NCBI GenBank assembly: GCA_051162045.1
Contig: JBISDI010000016.1
Source of the DNA: Anaerozeibacter quisquiliarum
GTDB lineage: Bacteria; Bacillota; Clostridia; Christensenellales; Aristaeellaceae
DNA length: 64,000 nucleotides
Strand: one strand, 5' to 3'
This document shows, in pieces, positions 17,145-25,730 of the stretch. Each line of letters starts with the position of its first letter. Position 1 is the stretch's first letter. The position numbers and the translations under genes were made by a program. Under the pieces are notes generated by a model that was not told where the DNA came from, did no database searches, and saw only the letters and a list, made by a program, of their open reading frames with translations.

Positions 17145-18215
17145 ATGAGCAGGGTGACGATTGAGACGATCGCGCGGGCATCGAAGGTTTCAGTAGGGAC
17201 GGTGGATCGCGCACTTAACGGCAGAGGGCGCATAAACGAGGAGACCAAGCGCAATATTCTGCGCATCGCGGAAGAGATGGGCTATCGCCCCAACAAGATT
17301 GCAAGCGCGCTGGGCCGCCAGCGCAAGATCAACATCGCCGTCATCACCCCGCGCAACCCTCATTTTTTTTATAAATACATCCGCTTGGGCGTGCTGGACG
17401 CGGAGAGCGAGTTTGCGGATTACGGGCTCAATGTGGAACACGTTTTGTGTGAATCGCTCGAGGTGGAGGAGCAGATGCGCGTGCTCGGCGGATTTGATTT
17501 CACGTGCTTGGACGGCGTGGCGATCAACGCAGGCGGCGACGCGCTCGCGCCCCAGATCAACCGCATTGTCGATTCGGGCGTACCGGTGGTCACATTCAAC
17601 TCCGACGCGAAGGGTAGTAAGCGCCTGGTCTTTGTGGGCGAAAACTCCTACAAATCGGGGCAGATGTCCGCCGATGTGATGGGCAGATTTTTGCATGGAA
17701 AGGGCAAGGTGGGCGTGTTCACCAGCTTTTTTCATCCGGGTTCCGCAATGGACAGGCGCAACGGTTTTTGCGATGTGATCCGCGAATGCTACCCGGACAT
17801 TCAGATCGTGGTGTCTGAAACCTACAAGGACGACTATGAAATCGCGTTTCGTGCGTTTGCGGCTGCGATGCAAAGGTACCCCGACCTCGACGGCGCATTT
17901 TCCAATTCCGCGACCGGCTCACTCGCGCTCGGTGATTATGTGGCCAACCACCCCCTGCCCAAGAAGCCGGTGCTGATCGGCTACGACGTGACCCAGCAGG
18001 TCGAACAATACCTGAAGCAGGGCATCTGCGACATGATCATCGACCAGGAACCGCGCAGGCAAAGCTACCTCGCCGTCACGCTGCTGTTTAAGCATCTTTC
18101 CCAGCGCTGGATGCCTCAAAGCGCCGAGCTCGAGATCCGTTCAAAGATCGTCATGCGTTTTAACGCCGCGGACCACTCCATTATGCAGGCGGCGGGGGAT
18201 GCGATTTTGCTATAG
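17145..18215 (+). CDS. LacI-family sugar-responsive regulator
   Basis: The 356-residue protein has an N-terminal LacI HTH (VTIETIARASKVSVGTVDRALNG, residues 4-26), a hinge helix region and a periplasmic-binding-protein-like effector domain with INIAVITPRNPHFF, SDAKGSKRLVFVGENSYKSG and IGYDVTQQVE. ATG 17145 is chosen because the HTH begins at once; the RBS is weak. It sits between the rpiB-like gene and the ABC importer, and three matching operators flank it. It is therefore the likely repressor of the whole 16.3-27.2 kb sugar regulon, possibly autoregulated. Confidence 0.92.
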   Translation: MSRVTIETIARASKVSVGTVDRALNGRGRINEETKRNILRIAEEMGYRPNKIASALGRQRKINIAVITPRNPHFFYKYIRLGVLDAESEFADYGLNVEHVLCESLEVEEQMRVLGGFDFTCLDGVAINAGGDALAPQINRIVDSGVPVVTFNSDAKGSKRLVFVGENSYKSGQMSADVMGRFLHGKGKVGVFTSFFHPGSAMDRRNGFCDVIRECYPDIQIVVSETYKDDYEIAFRAFAAAMQRYPDLDGAFSNSATGSLALGDYVANHPLPKKPVLIGYDVTQQVEQYLKQGICDMIIDQEPRRQSYLAVTLLFKHLSQRWMPQSAELEIRSKIVMRFNAADHSIMQAAGDAILL

Positions 18216-18302
18216 ATTTGGGCTGTTTAGCTATATTCCCGAGCCGTAGGTCGTTAATAATTGTGAATTATTGTCGAAAATAATACAATTTCCTGTTTTA
18301 CA

Positions 18303-18331
18303 TTGACAAGGGCGGCGAAAGTAGCTATGAT
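18303..18331 (+). promoter_or_regulatory. Promoter of the sugar transport/catabolic operon
   Basis: TTGACA (18303-18308), 17-nt spacer, TATGAT (18326-18331). The transcript leader of about 170 nt carries two operator copies. Confidence 0.85.
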
Positions 18332-18373
18332 ATGATTGTGTTGTCGGGGATCCGATTTCTTTATTGGGGATGT

Positions 18374-18392
18374 GCGTGTACGCTAACGCAAA
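18374..18392. promoter_or_regulatory. LacI-type operator, copy 2
   Basis: GCGTGTACGCTAACGCAAA, about 43 bp downstream of the -10. A partial version, TGCGTCGCGCAAAT, follows at 18406-18419. Confidence 0.7.
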
Positions 18393-18429
18393 GACCGTTT
18401 GTGATCTGCGTCGCGCAAATTTTTTCTCG

Positions 18430-18448
18430 CTTGCGTGGGCGCACACGC
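18430..18448. promoter_or_regulatory. LacI-type operator, copy 3 (inverted)
   Basis: On the minus strand the site reads GCGTGTGCGCCCACGCAAG, nearly identical to copy 1. Its distance from copy 2 (56 bp centre to centre) is compatible with a looping or roadblock arrangement downstream of the promoter. Confidence 0.65.
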
Positions 18449-18504
18449 TTCCGCGGATTTGGTTTTGCCCTGCGTGGGGCAATAAATAAAGGGAGGTACG
18501 TATC

Positions 18505-19482
18505 ATGAAGAAGATTCTCGCCCTGGCGCTTCTGTTGCTGATTGCAGCGACGATCATTCCCGCATCGGCGGAGACTTACAAGGTTGGCCTTTCGATGGAC
18601 GACCTGGATACCGAGTTCTGGCAAGGCAACTACAAAGCGATCTACGACAAGGCCGGGGAAATGGGCGTTGAGATCGTCGAGGCCATCGCGGGCGGTGACG
18701 CGAACGTGCAGAACGAACAGATTTCGCAGTTGATCGCAAAGGGTTGCCAGGCGATCATCTGCGCTGCGGCAGATTCGGTGGCGATCGACGCGGCCATCGA
18801 AGAGTGCAACGACGCGGGCGTGTACATCATTATGGACAACCGTCCCACGACGGGCGAGGCGAAGCCTTCGGCGCAGATCCTGTCGGACAACTACCAGATG
18901 GCCTACGACGAGATGACCTGGCTAATCGGCTACGCAAAGGCCAACGACATCAAGTTTGAAAACGCGATCATGCTGATTGGCGACTTGGGCGACGAGAACG
19001 CGATTCAGCGCCGCGACGGTTTCAAGGCCGCGATTGAGGCCGATCCGGGCTACGTCAACGTCGTGATCGACGTGCCGACCGAATGGAAGCACGAGGTGGC
19101 GCTGGCCGGCCTTCAGAATGCGCTTCAGGCGTATCCGAACGTCGACTTGATCATCACGCCGTCCGACTTCTTGTGGACGCCCATCCAATCCTCGCTCGAG
19201 CAGATCGGCAAGTGGGCCAAGCGCGGCGAGGAGAACCATGTCGCAGTGATTTCCTTTGACGGCGACGTCAATGGAATGCAGATGCTCAAGGACGGTTACA
19301 ACTGGGCCAACGCGGCGCAAGGCGCGGTGGGACAGGGCCATATGTGCGTCGAGGCGGCAGTGTCGCTGATCAAGGGAGAGACCCTGACCGAGAGCGACAC
19401 GATCGATCCGGGCATCATTGCCACCTTCGAAAACCTTGACCAGGTTGCCGCGTTGGTTTGGGGTTGGGCGGGCGTCAAGTAA
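18505..19482 (+). CDS. Sugar ABC transporter substrate-binding protein (CUT2 type)
   Basis: The 325-residue exported protein of the RbsB-like (Peripla_BP_4) family delivers a sugar to the two permeases encoded next. A signal peptide is visible (KK, hydrophobic core, cleavage after PASA, about residue 22). No lipobox cysteine is present, unlike most monoderm binding proteins, so how it stays at the membrane is unclear. The mature domain has GLSMDDLDTEFWQGN, AAADSVAIDAAIEECNDAGV and VISFDGDVNGM. GGGAGGT precedes the ATG. It is the first gene of the operon. Confidence 0.93.
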   Translation: MKKILALALLLLIAATIIPASAETYKVGLSMDDLDTEFWQGNYKAIYDKAGEMGVEIVEAIAGGDANVQNEQISQLIAKGCQAIICAAADSVAIDAAIEECNDAGVYIIMDNRPTTGEAKPSAQILSDNYQMAYDEMTWLIGYAKANDIKFENAIMLIGDLGDENAIQRRDGFKAAIEADPGYVNVVIDVPTEWKHEVALAGLQNALQAYPNVDLIITPSDFLWTPIQSSLEQIGKWAKRGEENHVAVISFDGDVNGMQMLKDGYNWANAAQGAVGQGHMCVEAAVSLIKGETLTESDTIDPGIIATFENLDQVAALVWGWAGVK

Positions 19483-19554
19483 GCTGAAGGAGCAGACCTT
19501 TTCAGGGGGAGCCGGTGATCCGGCTCCCCTGTGAAAAATGAAGGGGGCGAAGCT

Positions 19555-20574
19555 GTGAACAGAAAAATGTCCGGGCGAAGCGCGGCAAGACTTCAGCGCT
19601 TTGTGGCCGACAACGCGATTCTTTTTATCTGGATCATCTTTTTCGTCTACGCATTGATCTTTGTCGAGGGCTTTGGCTCCTGGTACAACCTGAACAATTA
19701 TCTTAAGGACTGCGCGCCGCTGCTGGTTGTGGCGTGCGGATTGACGGTGGTCACGCTCAACGGCGGCATTGATTTTTCCACAACATCGGTCATTTCGCTG
19801 GTCAGCACGATCGGCGCCTATATACTGGTTCGCACCCGGTTGGCGGGCAGCGCGTGGGCCATTGTGGCGGCACTTTTGGCCGGCGTGGCGATCGGTGTCG
19901 GCGTGGGCACGATGAACGGCCTGGCGGTTTCCCGGCTTAAAATGCCCTCGTTCGTGGCGACGCTGGCGACCAAGCTGGTGTTCTCCGGCATCGCGGTGTG
20001 GTTTGGCAGCATTTATTACGACAAAATCTCATTGGGGGGGCTCCCCAAGGGCTTTACCGCGATCGGCGGCAAGGGCGACTGGTTTTACGTGCCGCTGGTG
20101 ATCGCGGCGGTGGTGTTTCTGATCACATACTGGCTTTTGAACAAGACGCAGTTTGGGCGGCGCGTGTATGCAGTGGGCGTCAATCCCCACACCGCGCAGG
20201 TGTCCGGCATCCCGGTACGCAAAATTATCTTCATCGAAATGCTCTATTGCGGCCTGCTGGCAGGCGTGGCGGGGCTGATGTACACCGCCAAAAACGGTTC
20301 GGGTGTGACCACGCTGGGTGACAACATGTTCATCAACATCGTGGGTGCGGTCGTGATTGGCGGAACCAACCCGTCGGGTGGCTTCGGTTCGGTCAAAAAG
20401 ACGCTGTACGGCGTGCTGTTTCTAATCCTGCTGAGCAACATGCTCAACCTGCTGGGCGTTCATTACACGCTATACGACGCGGTCAAGGGGGTATTCATCA
20501 TGATTGCCGCCGGGCTGGAGCTTGTGACGCGCCGTATGAGCGTTAGGGCGGCGGCCCGTGCGCTGAAGGAATAG
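19555..20574 (+). CDS. Sugar ABC transporter permease (CUT2 type)
   Basis: The 339-residue RbsC/BPD_transp_2 membrane protein has about nine or ten hydrophobic segments. The cytoplasmic coupling loop is visible as RRVYAVGVNPHTAQVSGIPV, followed by the GGTNPSGG region. The start is GTG 19555 behind AAGGGGG; GTG 19531 would add eight polar residues. It is paired with a second permease (22093) around the ATPase gene, a heteromeric layout. Confidence 0.93.
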   Translation: MNRKMSGRSAARLQRFVADNAILFIWIIFFVYALIFVEGFGSWYNLNNYLKDCAPLLVVACGLTVVTLNGGIDFSTTSVISLVSTIGAYILVRTRLAGSAWAIVAALLAGVAIGVGVGTMNGLAVSRLKMPSFVATLATKLVFSGIAVWFGSIYYDKISLGGLPKGFTAIGGKGDWFYVPLVIAAVVFLITYWLLNKTQFGRRVYAVGVNPHTAQVSGIPVRKIIFIEMLYCGLLAGVAGLMYTAKNGSGVTTLGDNMFINIVGAVVIGGTNPSGGFGSVKKTLYGVLFLILLSNMLNLLGVHYTLYDAVKGVFIMIAAGLELVTRRMSVRAAARALKE

Positions 20575-20591
20575 GAGAGGAGGCGTTCCGA

Positions 20592-22100
20592 ATGCAGGAG
20601 GTTGTTCTGCAGCTAAAAGATATTCGCAAGGAGTTTTACGGTGTCGAGGTGCTGCACGGCGTCAGCCTGACCTTCAAAAAGGGCGAAATCCATGGACTGG
20701 TGGGCGAAAACGGCGCGGGCAAATCCACGCTGATGAATGTGATCGGCGGCGTTTTCGCACCCGAGAGCGGCACGATGACGCTGGGCGGCAAGCCGTATAA
20801 CCCGGTCACGCCCAAGGATGCCCGCGCGTCGCGCATCGCGTTCATTCATCAGGAACTGAACCTGTTTTCAAACCTGACCGTCGCCGAGAACCTGTACATT
20901 GATAACTTGCCCAAGACCAGAACCGGCGCGGTCAATTTCCGTTTTATGAATGCGCAGGCCAAGAAGAAGCTGGGCGATCTGGGCGTTCAGATCAGCCCGC
21001 GCGCAGTGGTTGAGAGCCTGCCGATGGGTGTGAGGCAGACGGTCGAGATCATCAAGGCGCTGCTGATGGACGCGCAGATCATCCTATTCGACGAGCCGAC
21101 CACCTCGCTGTCCCAAAAGGAAAAGGACTTCCTGTTTGGCATCATCCGGGGACTTCGGGAGAAGGGCGTTACGGTCGTGTACATCTCGCACATCCTCGAG
21201 GACGTATTTTCGTTGTGCGACGTGGTGTCGGTGCTGCGCGACGGCAGCATGATCGACGACATCGAGAAGAAGGACCTCGACCGCGACAGGATTGTCTCGT
21301 TGATGGTGGGGCGCAAACTGGAAAAGATCTATCCATCCGTGCAAAAGCAGATCGGTGCACCGCTGTTCTCGGTCGAGCACATGTATGCGCCGCCGGCGGT
21401 TCAAGACGTATCGCTTACGCTTAATGAAGGCGAAGTGTTGGGTATTTTTGGGCTGATGGGCGCGGGCAGGACCGAGTTTGTGCGCGCGCTGTACGGACTT
21501 GATCCGATGACGAGCGGAGAGATTACCTTCCGTGGCAAGCGCACAAAGGGAATGACGCCCGAAAGGTGGATTGCCGAGGGCATGGCGTTCATCTCGGAGG
21601 ACCGGCGCAAGGAAGGGCTGCTCATGCCCAAGCCGGTCGAGGACAACCTGGTGCTGGCAAAGCTGTCCGACATGGTGCGCGCCCTGGGCCTAATCAAGAA
21701 GCGCGATGTGGCATCGCTCGCCGATCAGATTATCCGCGATTTTAGCATCAAGGTGGCAGATAAGCAGCTCCAGTTGGCCAGCAATCTGTCGGGCGGCAAC
21801 CAGCAAAAGGTCGTCATCGGCAAATGGCTGGCGCGCAAACCCCGAATGCTGATCATGGACGAGCCGACGCGCGGCGTCGACGTAGGCGCAAAGTACGAGA
21901 TCTACACGCTGATGCTGGAGCTGGCGAAATCCGGTTCAGGCATCCTGTGCATATCGTCGGAGATGGAGGAGCTGATCGGCATCTGCGACCGGATTCTGAT
22001 CATGTGCAACGGCAAGATCACCGGAGAAGTGTCCCGGAGTGAATTCGCCGCCCAAGCCATTATGGAGCACGCACTGACGGGAGGACAAGGCCATGCCTGA
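20592..22100 (+). CDS. Sugar ABC transporter ATP-binding protein (RbsA/MglA type)
   Basis: The 502-residue double-ATPase subunit energises the importer. The first cassette has Walker A GENGAGKST (about 36-44) and Walker B ILFDEPT. Its signature is degenerate (LPMGVRQ). The second cassette has the typical altered Walker A GLMGAGRTEF, signature LSGGNQQK and LIMDEPTRGVDVGAKYE. This split is normal for the MglA/RbsA family. GGAGG precedes the ATG by 8 nt. The stop overlaps the following permease by 8 bp, so the genes are translationally coupled. Confidence 0.96.
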   Translation: MQEVVLQLKDIRKEFYGVEVLHGVSLTFKKGEIHGLVGENGAGKSTLMNVIGGVFAPESGTMTLGGKPYNPVTPKDARASRIAFIHQELNLFSNLTVAENLYIDNLPKTRTGAVNFRFMNAQAKKKLGDLGVQISPRAVVESLPMGVRQTVEIIKALLMDAQIILFDEPTTSLSQKEKDFLFGIIRGLREKGVTVVYISHILEDVFSLCDVVSVLRDGSMIDDIEKKDLDRDRIVSLMVGRKLEKIYPSVQKQIGAPLFSVEHMYAPPAVQDVSLTLNEGEVLGIFGLMGAGRTEFVRALYGLDPMTSGEITFRGKRTKGMTPERWIAEGMAFISEDRRKEGLLMPKPVEDNLVLAKLSDMVRALGLIKKRDVASLADQIIRDFSIKVADKQLQLASNLSGGNQQKVVIGKWLARKPRMLIMDEPTRGVDVGAKYEIYTLMLELAKSGSGILCISSEMEELIGICDRILIMCNGKITGEVSRSEFAAQAIMEHALTGGQGHA

Positions 22101-23082
22101 AACCAAGCGGAGGGGCTTTTCCTTTGACTTCATTGTCAAATACGGCGTTTACTCGATCTTTGTGATGATGTTTGCCGTGTTTTCCTACGGCAACAAGAAC
22201 TTCCTGACGGCAAACAACATCCTGCTGCTGCTCCAGCAGAGCGCGCCGCTGCTGTTGGGCGTAATCGGCATGGCGTTTGTCATGATGGATGGAGGCATCG
22301 ATATTTCAGCCGGTTCGAATATGTATCTGTCGGCTGCCGTAGGCGCGTTGGTGATCCAGCACATGTCGCAGGGTGGTGTCGAGGTGGCCTCGTTTGGCTC
22401 ATATGCCCTGATCCTGCTGGTGGCGCTGCTGGTGGGTGCGCTCATCGGGCTGATCAACGGCTTTTTCATCGCGCGCATGAAGATGCTGCCGTTCATTGTG
22501 ACGCTGATCATAACCAGCATCGCCCGCGGACTGGGCATGTTCCTGACCGACGCGAAGCTGATCATCTTGAACACGATGGGCTTCAAGCTGACCGATAAGA
22601 CGTTTCTGGGCATTTCGGTGCTGATTTACTTTGCGCTGATCGGCGTGGCGGTGTTTCATTACGTGATGCGCTACACCTCGTTTGGCTGCCAACTCAAGGC
22701 GCAGGGCAACAACCACGAGGCGGCGATCAAGCTGGGCATCAACACGAGGCGCAACACGATGGTCGCCTATGTCATCTGCGGCGCGTTGTGCGGGTTGGCC
22801 GGCATTCTGTCCGCGGGTGCAAACGGCTCTGTCCCCAGCTCCTTTGCAGACGGCAATGAATTCATCATCATTCCGGCGGCGGTGCTGGGCGGCATTTCGC
22901 TGTTTGGAGGCAAGGGCACGATCTTCCCAGGATCGATCATTGGGATCCTGTTGATCTACACGATCGTCAACGGGCTGACGATGATGGCGGCGAATCCCTA
23001 CATATATACGATTGTGCGGGGCCTGATCATCTTCCTGGCGGTCATGGTGGACAGCATGAACTATAAAGGAGAGCTCAGGTAA
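22093..23082 (+). CDS. Sugar ABC transporter permease (CUT2 type), second subunit
   Basis: The 329-residue BPD_transp_2 membrane protein has the coupling loop LKAQGNNHEAAIKLGINTRR and the GGISLFGGKGT region. It overlaps the ATPase gene by 8 bp. It diverges clearly from the first permease, consistent with a heterodimeric channel. Confidence 0.93.
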   Translation: MPETKRRGFSFDFIVKYGVYSIFVMMFAVFSYGNKNFLTANNILLLLQQSAPLLLGVIGMAFVMMDGGIDISAGSNMYLSAAVGALVIQHMSQGGVEVASFGSYALILLVALLVGALIGLINGFFIARMKMLPFIVTLIITSIARGLGMFLTDAKLIILNTMGFKLTDKTFLGISVLIYFALIGVAVFHYVMRYTSFGCQLKAQGNNHEAAIKLGINTRRNTMVAYVICGALCGLAGILSAGANGSVPSSFADGNEFIIIPAAVLGGISLFGGKGTIFPGSIIGILLIYTIVNGLTMMAANPYIYTIVRGLIIFLAVMVDSMNYKGELR

Positions 23083-23092
23083 GGAGAAAGAT

Positions 23093-24169
23093 ATGAACAA
23101 TCATGTGACACTCAAAACCGCACGCGCACGGCTGGATGGCATGGGCATGCACTACCGGACGCTGGAGCTGAAAAACGGCTACACCGCGCTGGTCACCCAG
23201 TATGGCGGCCGGCTGATCGGCCCATTCAAGGGGGAGGAGGGCGAAAGCATCCTGTGGCTCAACAAGGTGTTTCTGGATGAAGCGGCGTTCAGGCGTTTTG
23301 TGGAGGGACGCGCGTGGAACCTGGGCGGCGAACGGCTGTGGATCAACCCGGAGCTCAAGTTCTTCTGCCAAACCCCCGAGACGTTTGACCAGACGTATAC
23401 CGTCCAGCCCCAACTCGATCCGGGCGCATACGAGCTAAGGCAGTCGGGCGGCGGCGTGGCGCTCAGCCAGGACGTGATGCTTTCGGTGCTCGAGACCGGT
23501 GAGAAGAAATCCTTTCATATTGATAGGCGCTATTTTCCGGCGGCCAATCCGCTTGCGTTTACCCCGCTTCGCGATGCGGCAATCGACTATTGCGGCTTTA
23601 CGCAGGATATCCGCCTGCGCGACGACTCCGACTTCCCGCTCGCGCTCGAGCCGTGGACATTGACGCAGATCAATCCCGAGGGCAGGGTGGTCACGCCGTT
23701 TTTCGGCGACTTTGACTTTGTCGATTACTACGATCCGGCGGGCGCGTGCCAGCAGGTGCGCGACGGCTATGCCGAGCTTATGATCACCGGGCGGCACAAG
23801 TATAAGGTGGCGTACCGTTCAGCGCAAACGTGCGGGCGTATGGGGTTTGTCAAGCGGACGGGCGGCGGCTGGCATCTGATGGTGCGCAACTACTATAACG
23901 ATCCGTCGATCCCCTATTTGTCCGAGCCGTGGGGCAACCTGGGCGATCGCGGCTGCTCGGCATATTACTACAATGACCATGGACAGGAGGACGGCTTCGC
24001 GGAATTCGAGCACAGTGGCACGGCAATCGGCGCGCAGACCGGGCGAACGGAGTCGACCAGCACGTCCTCGTTGTGGTTCTTCTTTGGCACGCAGGAAGAG
24101 ATCGCCCGTGTCATGAAGCTGCTGCTGGGCATAGACTACCGGTTTGACGAGGGGATGCGCCATGATTAA
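23093..24169 (+). CDS. Galactose-mutarotase-like protein of unknown function
   Basis: The 358-residue cytoplasmic beta-rich protein has the look of an aldose-1-epimerase-like supersandwich (TALVTQYGGRLIGPF, GGERLWINPELKF, GFVKRTGGGWHLMVRNYYN). I do not see the usual mutarotase catalytic His pair with confidence. Families like this recur in sugar clusters and may epimerise or simply bind the imported sugar. The start follows AAGGAGA. The stop overlaps the PfkB kinase start by 8 bp. The exact activity is not claimed. Confidence 0.6.
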   Translation: MNNHVTLKTARARLDGMGMHYRTLELKNGYTALVTQYGGRLIGPFKGEEGESILWLNKVFLDEAAFRRFVEGRAWNLGGERLWINPELKFFCQTPETFDQTYTVQPQLDPGAYELRQSGGGVALSQDVMLSVLETGEKKSFHIDRRYFPAANPLAFTPLRDAAIDYCGFTQDIRLRDDSDFPLALEPWTLTQINPEGRVVTPFFGDFDFVDYYDPAGACQQVRDGYAELMITGRHKYKVAYRSAQTCGRMGFVKRTGGGWHLMVRNYYNDPSIPYLSEPWGNLGDRGCSAYYYNDHGQEDGFAEFEHSGTAIGAQTGRTESTSTSSLWFFFGTQEEIARVMKLLLGIDYRFDEGMRHD

Positions 24170-25094
24170 CACGCTGACGCTCAACCCGGCGCTGGATGAA
24201 ATCATCTACCTGGACAGCTTTCGCCGCAATGTGACCAACCGAATCGCCGGCAAGGCGACGACGATGGGCGGCAAGGGTACGCATGTGTCGATGAACCTCA
24301 GGGTGATGGGCACGACATCGCGCGCATTTGGGTTTGCGTTTGGAAGAAACGGCCGGCGCATTATCAAGATGATCGAGGACTCGGGTGTAATCCCGGTGTT
24401 TGTATACGGCTCCGAGGGCGAGAGTCGGGTCAATTACCTGATCGTTGAGGAAGCGACCAAGGACAGCACGCTGGTCTGCGACAAGGGACCCGAGCCGACC
24501 GAGGAGCATATGATCGCGCTGCTTGCGCTGATGCAAGAATCGATTCGGGACGGCGACCTGCTGGCGCTGTCCGGCGACACGTCCAACTTCGCCGATCCAT
24601 TCATTTACAACCGGGTGCTGGACGCGCTCTCGGACAAGCGAATTCGGGTTTTTCTCGATGCGAGCGGCAAGTCGCTCGGCGCGTGCGTAACGCGCTCCCC
24701 ATTTCTGATTAAGCCCAACGACGACGAGCTGTCGGGATTGACCGGGCGCGCGATTGCGACAGACGCGGACATCATTCGCGCGATCGCGGACCTCGACAAG
24801 CACCACATTGAGGTCGTGGCGGTGACGCTGGGCGGCAGGGGCGCGCTGGTTCGGGCATGGGATCGGCTGTACCGGGTCAGGCCGCCTGAAGTCCGGGTGT
24901 ACAACACGGTGGGCTGCGGCGACTGTTTTGTCGCGGGTTTGCTGGACGGCTTTGAGAAAGGCGCTGATTTTGAGGAGACGCTGATCTACGCCACAGCCGC
25001 GTCGGCGGCCATGGCGGAGGAGGCGCTCTCGGTCAATTTTGACGCCGCGCGGGCGCGGGCGCTGTGCCCGATGGTCACAATCGAAAGAATCTGA
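24162..25094 (+). CDS. PfkB-family sugar (phosphate) kinase, 1-phosphofructokinase/LacC-like
   Basis: The 310-residue protein starts MINTLTLNPALDE, the form typical of 1-phosphofructokinase and tagatose-6-phosphate kinase (TxTxNPAxD). It carries GGKGTHVSMNLR and the catalytic NTVGCGDCFVAG (the usual GAGD with Cys for Ala). Enzymes of this branch phosphorylate sugar phosphates, which suggests a bisphosphate intermediate. GAGGGG precedes ATG 24162, which overlaps the previous stop. It is in the same operon as the class II aldolase and the FGGY kinase, giving this pathway two kinases. Confidence 0.88.
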   Translation: MINTLTLNPALDEIIYLDSFRRNVTNRIAGKATTMGGKGTHVSMNLRVMGTTSRAFGFAFGRNGRRIIKMIEDSGVIPVFVYGSEGESRVNYLIVEEATKDSTLVCDKGPEPTEEHMIALLALMQESIRDGDLLALSGDTSNFADPFIYNRVLDALSDKRIRVFLDASGKSLGACVTRSPFLIKPNDDELSGLTGRAIATDADIIRAIADLDKHHIEVVAVTLGGRGALVRAWDRLYRVRPPEVRVYNTVGCGDCFVAGLLDGFEKGADFEETLIYATAASAAMAEEALSVNFDAARARALCPMVTIERI

Positions 25095-25108
25095 AAGAGG
25101 GAAAAATC

Positions 25109-25717
25109 ATGCTGCAATACATGGACATGCGCGAGGAGATGTGCGTCACGGCGCGCAATATGTGGCAGAGGCGGCTCACCAACGCCGCGGGCGGAAATTT
25201 TGCGGTGCGGGTGGCCGAAAACCGCATACTGGTCACGCCGTCAATGATGTCGGAGCACAAGCATTGCGAGCTTTCACCCCGGGATATTCTGCTGATCGAC
25301 TATCAAGAGAATATCCTCGAGGGGGAGGGGAAGCTGTCCCGCGAGACCGACATGCATATCCTGCTGCTCTCCAATTTCCAGAATATCGGCGCGACGATCC
25401 ACGCGCACCCGTTTTACTGCATGCCGTTTGTGGCGTTCGCGCAGCCGATCCCCAATGTGACCGAGGCGACGATGGGGCGCGGCCACGTCGAGTGCATTGA
25501 GTGGACGAAGGCGTACACGCGCGAGCTGGCGGAAAACGTCTATAAGTACTTCGACGAGCGGCGCGAGCTGGCCGAACGAAAGCCGATCGGCATGATCCTG
25601 CCCAAGCATGGCGTGGTGGTCTCGGGCCCCCACATCTTCGGCGCGTACTCGATGCTTGAGCGCATCGAAGGCGACGCGTTTTGTAACCTGTGCAAGCACA
25701 TCGTGATGCCTGCCTGA
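25109..25717 (+). CDS. Class II aldolase/adducin-family protein (FucA/RhaD-like)
   Basis: The 202-residue zinc aldolase candidate has the substrate-phosphate loop TNAAGGNFAVR, catalytic-Glu region SRETDMH (E79), and zinc ligands H98 and H100 in GATIHAHPF with a further His in LPKHGVVV. Family members cleave fuculose-, rhamnulose- or ribulose-type 1-phosphates to dihydroxyacetone phosphate plus an aldehyde, or epimerise pentulose phosphates. It starts at ATG 25109 with AGAGGG upstream and probably supplies the C-C cleavage step of the operon. Confidence 0.9.
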   Translation: MLQYMDMREEMCVTARNMWQRRLTNAAGGNFAVRVAENRILVTPSMMSEHKHCELSPRDILLIDYQENILEGEGKLSRETDMHILLLSNFQNIGATIHAHPFYCMPFVAFAQPIPNVTEATMGRGHVECIEWTKAYTRELAENVYKYFDERRELAERKPIGMILPKHGVVVSGPHIFGAYSMLERIEGDAFCNLCKHIVMPA

Positions 25718-25730
25718 CGGAGGAATGCGC

